DNA of 64,000 nucleotides from CAZSNT01 sp964607765 (lineage in GTDB: Bacteria; Verrucomicrobiota; Lentisphaeria; Oligosphaerales; JABHEG01). The position numbers and the translations under genes were made by a program. Positions 1-6,132 of the stretch are shown here, piece after piece. The DNA is taken from positions 1 to 64,000 of the forward strand of contig CAZSNT010000013.1 in the NCBI GenBank assembly GCA_964607765.1, written 5' to 3'. Every line of letters begins with the position of its first letter. The stretch's first letter is position 1. Under the pieces are notes generated by a model, which saw only the letters and a list, made by a program, of their open reading frames with translations, ran no database searches and was not told where the DNA came from.

Positions 1-45
1 CCTTCCAAGCTGGCTAGGTGGGTTCGATTCCCATCGCCCGCTCCA
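1..45 (+). tRNA. tRNA-Gly (TCC), 3' part only
   Basis: The window opens inside the anticodon loop of a tRNA. The loop reads C-T-TCC-A-A, so the anticodon TCC is at 4-6. A T-arm follows with a 5-bp stem (18-22 with 30-34) around a TTCGATT loop. The 3' acceptor strand is at 35-41, the discriminator T at 42 and an encoded CCA at 43-45. The 5' half lies outside the window. Confidence 0.9.
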
Positions 46-442
46 TCCCTTTCTCTTTGCTATCTAGGCACTTACGCGCACTATTGCGCAATACGCCCCA
101 ACGCGCCGTCATCGACCAGGATTGCCGCAGAACTTCCACAACATCCAGCCGGATGGCGGATCCACGGTTCTTGCTCAACTGCCTTGACACGCCTCGTCCC
201 GCACCTTGTCCCGCACCAAGATTGTCCCGTGGGGGCCATTTTCGTGGCTTTGACGAGGCAAACATGCCGCCTCGCTGAACTCGCCGAAAACGAACCACAT
301 ACCAACCCAGGACACTGTCATCCCATAGTGGAGCGAAAACCGGCTATTGATCGCTGTTTTCAAGGCTGATGACATCAGTTCTCGCGAGACCCCAGTTTGG
401 ACATTCGAACCCGCGGAGCTCAATCGGGGCCTGTCTCCGGTC

Positions 443-494
443 GTGCCCGTGCCCGTGCCCGGTTCCGGGCGAGTTCGGGCACGGGCACGGGCAC
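443..494. repeat. Perfect 19-bp inverted repeat built from GGGCAC units
   Basis: Three iterations of GTGCCC at 443-461 are exactly complementary to three of GGGCAC at 476-494, with a 14-nt loop. A further GGGCACGGGCAC stretch follows at 504-515. It could fold into a very stable hairpin but has no T-tract, so it is not a normal intrinsic terminator. Confidence 0.85.
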
Positions 495-543
495 CGCTGC
501 GCTGGGCACGGGCACGGACTGGCCATCCCATGGGACGGCTGTG

Positions 544-765
544 AACCCAGGAATGAACGCTCGCTGAAGGCGAGCCATGTGTCAGCCCAGCGAGGATCGC
601 TGGTAAATACCGACATCCACCCCCGACATCCTCGCGGAAAGCGAACCACATACCAACCCAGGAATGAACGCTCGCTGAAGGCGAGCCATGTGTCAGCCCA
701 GCGAGGATCGCTGGGAAATACCGACATCCACCCCCGACATCCTCGCTGAACGCGAGCCACATCAA
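544..765. repeat. Tandem direct repeat, two 111-bp units
   Basis: Units at 544-654 and 655-765 differ at only a few positions. Each contains a small hairpin (GCTCGC-TGAAG-GCGAGC). A degenerate partial third copy of the unit's boundary region lies at about 270-315. There are no spacers and only two full units, so this is not a CRISPR array. Confidence 0.85.
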
Positions 766-1196
766 CTCACGTTGCCCCGTCCGCGAAATGCAAGTCCTTG
801 CCCCTCAGACGGAGACACTCTCTCAAGCGCCCCCCCCCCCGCTTGGCTGTCCCGTGCCAATCGCCGGTCCGTGAGGAACGCTTGAAAACCAGCGAGATCG
901 GTGGCAGTTTGCTTACTGTGGGCGGTGGCGGCGTGGAAGGGCATGTGTCTTCCTCCTTGATCGACTGGCCAGCGGACGTTACCAGAGGGATCGCCGGCAT
1001 GCAAACATCCAATAGCTATTGATATGACGCTGTCCGGATAACGATTATTTGCGAGTGTGTTTGAGTTCAAGGGGAGCTGCTTCGCCAGCGCACTCAGTGA
1101 CGTTCATAGCCGGCTGAGCCATGGAAAGCCGCCGGCGGTCTAATCAATGGTATGTCACCGGACAGAATGATGACCGGAGCAAGGGAGGATCGGCAG

Positions 1197-1277
1197 ACGA
1201 TTACGGGCGACGATTACGATGGACGATTGGGGAGCCGGATTCCGTAATCGTGAACCGTAATCGTCGCCCGTAATCGT
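1197..1277. repeat. 22-bp perfect inverted repeat (CGATTACG-rich)
   Basis: The arms at 1197-1218 and 1256-1277 are exact reverse complements. The 37-nt loop carries an additional CGTAATCGTGAACC copy at 1243-1256, repeated at 1270-1283. The structure looks like a REP/small-hairpin intergenic element. Its right arm runs into an in-frame upstream extension of the next CDS, which argues against that longer start. Confidence 0.75.
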
Positions 1278-1410
1278 GAACCGGCATTTGTCCGGAGTGG
1301 TCGGGGGCCGCCCGATACGACTACTCGGATCGACCGGACAAGATCACATCAAGTTGCTTCTGGCGGACCCCGCGGGGCGGCGCCGCAGAGCATCACGTTC
1401 GACAGCACCG

Positions 1411-1779
1411 ATGATCTATCTGTCTCCCACACACAACCGTGAAGCAAGAGCGATCTTGGCGCAGCACCTCGACAGGTATATGGACAAGACATATGCGGAG
1501 TTGCTCGAGCTACCCGATTCCTCAGACCCAGAACACTTCGAGGCCCGCGGCCCGTCCGGCCGCGAGTACCGAGTCGAGATGGATGCTCGCAGGAATGAGG
1601 GCTCCCCAAATTCCGTAACCGTTACGGCATGCATCGCCGATGGCTGGATCAGCTCATACATCACCGTGCCGCCGTTCGTGCAGAGCTTCACGGTGACTGA
1701 GTCTGGCGAAGTCTTGGGCAGAAGGAAGCAGGAAACCGAACGAGTAGGTCCACAAGGAGGGCGTGACCGCCGCCGGTGA
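1411..1779 (+). CDS. Hypothetical protein, 122 aa
   Basis: The start at ATG 1411 is preferred because the 45 upstream in-frame codons are encoded by the inverted repeat at 1197-1277 and look non-protein-like. The product is soluble and has no signal peptide or membrane segment. It has an acidic N-terminal half and a predicted beta-rich C-terminal half (around VTVTACIADGWISS), ending in a basic Arg-rich tail. I do not recognise a family. The next gene starts 22 nt downstream, so the two may be co-transcribed. Codon use resembles the neighbours. Confidence 0.5.
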   Translation: MIYLSPTHNREARAILAQHLDRYMDKTYAELLELPDSSDPEHFEARGPSGREYRVEMDARRNEGSPNSVTVTACIADGWISSYITVPPFVQSFTVTESGEVLGRRKQETERVGPQGGRDRRR

Positions 1780-1801
1780 CCTTGTTGTTACATGGGGATT
1801 G

Positions 1802-2032
1802 ATGATGAAGGTTGGACTCAGAATCATAGGCTATATTCTCGGCGTGGTAGCCCTGTGCCAATTGGCTATTGGAGTTGCCGGCGTGACCACTTCAGTCGTC
1901 GGCCGGCGGCTGCTTGGGGGCGGGGAGATCGTCCTGTCCCTGAGTGTCGGAGCTCTTCTCTTGCTCTCCGCCGCCACGCTGCTGCGTGCTACCCGACAGC
2001 CCCCTGCGGGAACCGCAGAACCAGATATGTAA
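1802..2032 (+). CDS. Small two-helix membrane protein, 76 aa
   Basis: Start ATG at 1802 (or ATG 1805), giving MMKVGLRIIGYIL. Two hydrophobic segments are visible at about residues 6-26 and 40-62, separated by a short Arg/Gly loop, with a polar C-terminus. No family is recognised. It lies directly after the hypothetical gene and before the ORF6N gene. The frame of the downstream ORF6N gene is also open across this stretch, so only one of the two frames codes here; the hydrophobic periodicity favours this one. Confidence 0.45.
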   Translation: MMKVGLRIIGYILGVVALCQLAIGVAGVTTSVVGRRLLGGGEIVLSLSVGALLLLSAATLLRATRQPPAGTAEPDM

Positions 2033-2106
2033 CAAGCTCTTGCTGCGGATCTCGCACGGCCCGCCCGCAGAAGATCAGCGTTTTGGGGAGTGGGGACAAC
2101 GACCAA

Positions 2107-2129
2107 GGTGGTCACAATCAGGGACCACC
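2107..2129. promoter_or_regulatory. Operator-like palindrome upstream of the ORF6N gene
   Basis: GGTGGTC at 2107-2113 pairs with GACCACC at 2123-2129 around a 9-nt centre. The site ends 16 nt before the ORF6N start codon and overlaps the leader containing the ribosome-binding site GAGGA. An 18/23 identical copy lies within the coding sequence at 2349-2371. The position suits autoregulation by the DNA-binding product; this is inferred. Confidence 0.55.
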
Positions 2130-2145
2130 TGATCGAGGAACAACG

Positions 2146-2673
2146 ATGGGCAGAACCAAGTCAGTGATCAGGGTTGGCACGATTCAACAGCGAATCCTGC
2201 TCATCCGCGGCGAGAAGGTGATTGTCGATGCCGACCTTGCAGATGCCTACGGGGTCACGACGAAGGCCTTGAATCAGGCTATTCGCCGCAACGCCGACAG
2301 GTTCCCGCCTGACTTCATGTTCCGTTTGACCAAAGAAGAGAAGGCTGAGGTGGTAACAAATTGTGACCACCTTGAGAGACTGAAGTACTCCCCGGTGACG
2401 CCGCGTGTGTTCACAGAGCATGGAGCCATCATGGCAGCAAGCGTGCTGAACTCATCCAGAGCCATCGAGGTCAGCGTCTTTGTGGTGCGTGCCTTTGTCC
2501 AACTCCGAGAGACTCTTGCGCAGCACAAGGAGATTGCTCACAAGATTGAGCAACTCGAGCGGAAGCTGTCGAAGCACGACGAACAGATCATTGCCCTGGT
2601 CGATGCAATCAGGCAGTTGATGAGCCCAGAGCTGCCTCCCAAGAGAAGGCGCATCGGCTTTACGGAAGATTGA
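2146..2673 (+). CDS. ORF6N domain DNA-binding protein, 175 aa
   Basis: The N-terminal ~110 residues carry ORF6N features: IRGEKVIVDADLADAYGV, then LNQAIRRNADRFPPDFMF, then VVTNCDHL and VFTEHGAIMAASVLNS. A helical, probably coiled-coil segment follows (HKIEQLERKLSKHDEQI), then a basic C-terminus. ORF6N/KilA-N-type proteins are phage-derived DNA-binding proteins, often annotated as antirepressors, that are scattered through bacterial chromosomes. GAGGA at 2134-2138, seven bases before ATG 2146, fixes the start. The codons for VVTNCDHL form part of a near-perfect palindrome (2349-2371) matching the upstream one. No other phage gene is adjacent, so it looks like a solitary domesticated gene. Confidence 0.85.
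   Translation: MGRTKSVIRVGTIQQRILLIRGEKVIVDADLADAYGVTTKALNQAIRRNADRFPPDFMFRLTKEEKAEVVTNCDHLERLKYSPVTPRVFTEHGAIMAASVLNSSRAIEVSVFVVRAFVQLRETLAQHKEIAHKIEQLERKLSKHDEQIIALVDAIRQLMSPELPPKRRRIGFTED
2349..2371. promoter_or_regulatory. Intragenic copy of the ORF6N operator-like palindrome
   Basis: GGTGGT and ACCACC arms flank ACAA-A-TTGT, making an almost perfect 23-bp dyad inside the coding sequence for the conserved VVTNCDHL motif. It is 18/23 identical to 2107-2129. Confidence 0.5.
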
Positions 2674-2767
2674 CCCCAACAGGTTGCTGCTCCTGACCGG
2701 AGAATCGCGCCGCTTCACGTTACGATCCCCGGCAGGAGAACACGGCGTTGGCTGTGGAGGATTGGCG

Positions 2768-3544
2768 ATGAGTCTGGAAATCAGAGATCTCAGCGACGAG
2801 ACGATGGCTGCCTACCTGTGCTGCGGGTCGGGCGAGACTCCTGAGCAAGTCGACAAGGAGACAGAGAAAAGGGCGTGGACCGAAAGGATGATCCCCCTGG
2901 GGATGGGCGCCAAAATCGCCTATTCAGAAGGCAGGTCGGCAGGCTTCGTCAATTACCTCCCAATCGAAGTCGCTCCCGCTCCCGTAGAAGGGAAGAACGC
3001 CCTTTTCATCATGTGTATCAATGTGGGCGGCGACTGGGAAGGAAAGGGCATCGGACGAGCCCTAGTGAAGGCTGTCGAGGAGCAGGCTGCATCGTCCGGT
3101 CTCGGCGGCGTCGCCACTATCGGCACGGGCGGGCACATGCCAGCATCTCTCTATGAGCATCTCGGCTTCCAGACAGCAGATCGACACCATGACTGTCGAC
3201 TCATGTGGAAGCCGTTCGGCGACACGCAGCCTCCGTCCCTTGTGAAGACCACGATCCAGCCGACGGTTGGCCTCGATGCAGTTCACGTCGACCACGTGTC
3301 CTGCTCGTTCTGCAACTGCCGTGACCTCGTGACAGAGTTCCTTCAGGAGTTCGGCGACCGAATCGTCTTTCACGAACACCGGCTTGACGACAGGACGACT
3401 ATGGACATTCACTGCGGCGGGCTTATCGACACAGTCTACATTGACGGGGAACTGGCTATGAATCCGCCGATCGGCGAGGATGACTGGCGACGACGCATCA
3501 CAGAGGCCCTGCAGAGGAAGGGACTGTCAGAGAAGGACAGCTAA
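2768..3544 (+). CDS. GNAT acetyltransferase with YoaP-like C-terminal domain
   Basis: 258 aa, starting at ATG 2768 with GGAGG at 2756-2760. The N-terminal ~150 residues form a GNAT fold: the acetyl-CoA loop is in GGDWEGKGIGRALVKAVEE, followed by a SLYEHLGF motif typical of the GNAT C-terminal strand. The remaining ~100 residues begin with IQPTVGLDAVHVDHVSCSFCNC. The CxxC motif and thioredoxin-like layout resemble the domain attached to the GNAT protein YoaP. The acetyl acceptor is unknown; a small molecule is plausible. No operon partner is evident, and the next gene starts 85 nt downstream. Confidence 0.75.
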   Translation: MSLEIRDLSDETMAAYLCCGSGETPEQVDKETEKRAWTERMIPLGMGAKIAYSEGRSAGFVNYLPIEVAPAPVEGKNALFIMCINVGGDWEGKGIGRALVKAVEEQAASSGLGGVATIGTGGHMPASLYEHLGFQTADRHHDCRLMWKPFGDTQPPSLVKTTIQPTVGLDAVHVDHVSCSFCNCRDLVTEFLQEFGDRIVFHEHRLDDRTTMDIHCGGLIDTVYIDGELAMNPPIGEDDWRRRITEALQRKGLSEKDS

Positions 3545-3629
3545 CCAGAGCTTGGCCCCTTGCGTTTCAAACGGCGCTTCGCACGGTCCGAAACGAAGGT
3601 CAAGCTGATCGTTGGGCACAGGGAGCACG

Positions 3630-4490
3630 ATGCCTTGGAAACGAAACAAGAGTGGTCTCACCCGTACCTTCCGAGACTTGGAGTTTCTGCCCCATGGTAG
3701 ATCGGGATGGGACTGCACGTTGTCCTGCCTGGCATACGGGATGCGAATGGACATGCCGGGGGCTTCGCCTGATCTAAATGCATGGGCCACGCGACACGGA
3801 ATCCCGGCGAGCGAGTCCTATGTGCAGCTCGGTCAATCTGCACTCGTCCTGTGGCACGGAACGAGTCGGGAGCGGGCAGACAGGATCGCAGAACACGGGT
3901 TGTTCCACAAGAAGGGGCTCTGGACAGCCCATCATCCGAATGTACCTCATTCTTTCTGTCGGATGCGTTCGGAACGATTTGGAACTGAGGGTGCTGTGGT
4001 GTGTCTTGTGCTGGACCGGAACCAACTGACGGAAGGGCGTGATTTTGAAGTCGAGCCGAATGAGAACGTCATCAGATTTCATCATGGCCTTCCGCCAGAT
4101 GTCGTGGCGTATGTCCTCGCCCGGGAAGAGATCCGTTTTCTGGGCACCAGGCGCGCCTCCCTTCCCACGCCTTGGCCCAAGGCCCGATTCAAACACTCCT
4201 TTGGGCAATGGAGACCGGTGCGCCGCCCACCGGTCAGGTTCTCAGAGTCCGAGTCATTCTCGACGTTGTCAGAGTACCTGCGTCTGTGCGTCACCAAACT
4301 CCTCAGAGAGCTGAATGGGGCCACCCCTCTCGAAGTACTATCGGTACTGCACAGCCTCGTGGCGCCTTGGGATTCCCTTCGGCATGGCGACGTTCTTGAC
4401 GTCCTCGAGTCGCTCTCTCAAGGGACCCGTAAGGCAGGGAAATGGAAGGTGTTCTTGCCCAATCGGGAAGTCCAGACGACGTCGCAATAG
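3630..4490 (+). CDS. ADP-ribosyltransferase-like fold protein, 286 aa
   Basis: Start ATG 3630, with GGGAG six bases upstream. The central part (LWHGTSRERADRIAEHGLFHKKGLWTA) resembles the nicotinamide-pocket motifs of the ADP-ribosyltransferase/RNA 2'-phosphotransferase superfamily: an H-G-T-S motif, then GL[FW] and a W/Y motif about 25 residues later. A possible third motif is in NVIRFHHGLPPDVVAYV. The ~50-residue N-terminal and ~100-residue C-terminal extensions are unrecognised; the C-terminal part looks helical. If active it could modify protein or nucleic acid with NAD, or serve as a toxin. No antitoxin macrodomain gene is adjacent. The assignment rests on motif impression only. Confidence 0.5.
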   Translation: MPWKRNKSGLTRTFRDLEFLPHGRSGWDCTLSCLAYGMRMDMPGASPDLNAWATRHGIPASESYVQLGQSALVLWHGTSRERADRIAEHGLFHKKGLWTAHHPNVPHSFCRMRSERFGTEGAVVCLVLDRNQLTEGRDFEVEPNENVIRFHHGLPPDVVAYVLAREEIRFLGTRRASLPTPWPKARFKHSFGQWRPVRRPPVRFSESESFSTLSEYLRLCVTKLLRELNGATPLEVLSVLHSLVAPWDSLRHGDVLDVLESLSQGTRKAGKWKVFLPNREVQTTSQ

Positions 4491-4537
4491 CGCCGCGCCT
4501 GACTTCAGACGTTCTGCAGAAAAGGAGACGAAGAGAA

Positions 4538-4825
4538 ATGACAAGCTTACTCGCAGCATACCTGCTGGGCCTGCTCTATTTTGTAGCCCATCCAGACAAG
4601 GTGTCAAACAGAGCAGCATTTCGAACTGCATGGATCTGGTTTGCACTGATCCCCTTCGGCAGCGTCCTGTCTACCCTTCACATAGCAAGCGAAGTCAGGT
4701 CGACAAGCGGTCTTGCGTTTGCTGAAGTCTGGGCCAATGGAATCTCATGGCTTCTTCTTGGCATTAGCCTGCTTGTCCTGCTTAAGGCTTTGATGCCAAA
4801 GGACTCGCAAGATGCAGAACAATGA
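4538..4825 (+). CDS. Small membrane protein, 95 aa
   Basis: ATG 4538, preceded by AAGGAG at 4522-4527, sets the start; the longer upstream frame overlaps the previous gene. Three hydrophobic segments are visible at about residues 2-16 (SLLAAYLLGLLYFVA), 26-44 (TAWIWFALIPFGSVLSTLH) and 63-80 (ISWLLLGISLLVLLKAL), with a polar acidic tail. No family is recognised. The stop codon lies within a 16-bp perfect palindrome. Confidence 0.6.
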   Translation: MTSLLAAYLLGLLYFVAHPDKVSNRAAFRTAWIWFALIPFGSVLSTLHIASEVRSTSGLAFAEVWANGISWLLLGISLLVLLKALMPKDSQDAEQ

Positions 4826-4890
4826 CATCGATGTCATGACCGCATCATGTTGACGTCAGGCACGCAGGATATCCAACATGAGTCAACATG
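4822..4890. promoter_or_regulatory. Palindrome cluster between convergent genes
   Basis: A perfect 16-bp palindrome (ATGACATCGATGTCAT, 4822-4837) overlaps the stop codon of the small membrane protein. It is followed by a 9-bp inverted repeat, CATGTTGAC at 4846-4854 and GTCAACATG at 4882-4890. The convergent cheB gene ends at 5044. No T-tract follows, so a protein-binding site or an RNA-processing hairpin is as likely as a terminator. The rest of 4891-5043 shows nothing recognisable. Confidence 0.5.
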
Positions 4891-5043
4891 AAGCTACTGT
4901 GCATGGTTAAGGAGGCAGCCAACGGATGGTTCTTCTGCGGAGACCGAGACAAGACCTTGCCTCGGCACCCCGGCCTGACCGTCCTCTGGTAGGGGACCGG
5001 GACGTTGCGGCAGTGTGACAGCACAGAGCCGCCGCTGGGCACG

Positions 5044-6090
5044 TCAGCTCCGGGCCAGCGTGAGGGAGTTGAGGAGGGCTGCAACGCGCGGCGGCGAGGC
5101 AACGAACCTCGCCGCCTTGAGTCGGGCCGCCTCCCCCGGCATGCCGAAAACGACTGACGACTGGCGGTCCTGCGTGATCGTCAGCGCGCCTGATTCGCGC
5201 AGCTTGAGCAGTTCGGCCGCACCGTCACGCCCCATGCCGGTCAGCAGCACGCCGGCACACGCGCTGCCATACACGCTGCCCACAGAAGCGAACAGCTGCG
5301 CCACGGACGGAGCGGCAACGTGCCGGCCCGCGGGCAGGGACAGGCGAATGCAGCGACTGGAGTCCACTGTCATATGCCGACCACCGGGAGCCACGTAGGC
5401 ATGCCCCGGCTCAACGGGCCGCCCTTCCGTGGCACAGCAGATAGGCACCACGCTCGTCTCGCCCAGCCAGCGCACAAGCGAATCCTCGAATCCTGCTGTG
5501 ATGTGCTGAGCAATCAGGATGGGAATGGGGAACCCTTCGGTCAGCCCTGACAGGATACGCCGCAACGCAGGCGGGCCGCCTGTCGAGGCGCCGATGGCGA
5601 CCGCACCAGCGAGGCGCACGTCAGTGTGCGTGGCCACTCTCGGCACTGCCGGGATGAGCTGTGAGTCGCGCCGTCGCACAACTCTGATCTCCGACATCAG
5701 CCGGACGGTGTCCGCCACCTTGCGCGCCTGCAGCTCGTAGTCGGCGTTGTCCGGTGAGCCCGGCTTCGGCACAAACGCCGTGGCGCCCGCGTCGAGTGCG
5801 CGGAATGTGGCGTCCTGCGCGCCCGGGTCCCACGACGCGCTCACGATCACAATCGGCACTGGCGCTTCGCGCATGATCCGCCTGGTCGCCTCATAGCCGT
5901 CCATCACAGGCATGCGCACGTCCATCGTGACGACATCCGGACCTTTCGAGTGGACGAACGCAACAGCGTCTCTGCCGTTGCCGACCGTGCCGATCACCTC
6001 CAGGCGCGGATCGCTGTTCAGGATATGCGTGAGACTCATCCTGGCCACAGGCGAGTCATCCACAACCAGGACTTTGATGGGATCTCTCAT
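5044..6090 (-). CDS. cheB: Chemoreceptor methylesterase CheB (WspF-like)
   Basis: 348 aa. The receiver domain (residues 5-125) has phospho-acceptor Asp57 in TMDVRMPVMDG and a conserved Lys in VPKPG. The C-terminal methylesterase domain (about 160-345) has the Ser169-His196-Asp289 triad in GASTGG, AQH and GMGRDG. It removes methyl groups from chemoreceptor glutamates when phosphorylated by CheA, acting in the cytoplasm at the receptor array. It is the last gene of the operon, 42 nt after cheA. In Wsp systems the equivalent WspF resets the output. Length and motifs are normal for the family. Confidence 0.95.
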   Translation of the reverse strand: MRDPIKVLVVDDSPVARMSLTHILNSDPRLEVIGTVGNGRDAVAFVHSKGPDVVTMDVRMPVMDGYEATRRIMREAPVPIVIVSASWDPGAQDATFRALDAGATAFVPKPGSPDNADYELQARKVADTVRLMSEIRVVRRRDSQLIPAVPRVATHTDVRLAGAVAIGASTGGPPALRRILSGLTEGFPIPILIAQHITAGFEDSLVRWLGETSVVPICCATEGRPVEPGHAYVAPGGRHMTVDSSRCIRLSLPAGRHVAAPSVAQLFASVGSVYGSACAGVLLTGMGRDGAAELLKLRESGALTITQDRQSSVVFGMPGEAARLKAARFVASPPRVAALLNSLTLARS

Positions 6091-6132
6091 GTTTCGTCCG
6101 TGTCCCCCTGTGAGCAGAAGACGTCGCCGCGG

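Larger units (their letters stand above)
46..1410. other. Gene-free, repeat-rich intergenic region
   Basis: About 1.36 kb between the tRNA and the first plausible CDS. No open frame here shows recognisable protein features. The reading frames overlap one another on both strands and run through repeats. It holds a GGGCAC-iterated inverted repeat, a 111-bp tandem duplication, a run of 11 C at 830-840 and a 22-bp inverted repeat, all listed separately. It resembles a sink for small repeats downstream of a tRNA gene; no integrase or attachment-site duplication was seen. Confidence 0.6.

Noticed and set aside
544..765. Possible CRISPR array
   Set aside because: The units are 111 bp, directly abutting and only two in number, with no spacers and no cas genes.
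1..1410. tRNA-associated integrated element
   Set aside because: No integrase, no duplicated tRNA 3' end further along and no phage genes apart from the solitary ORF6N gene.
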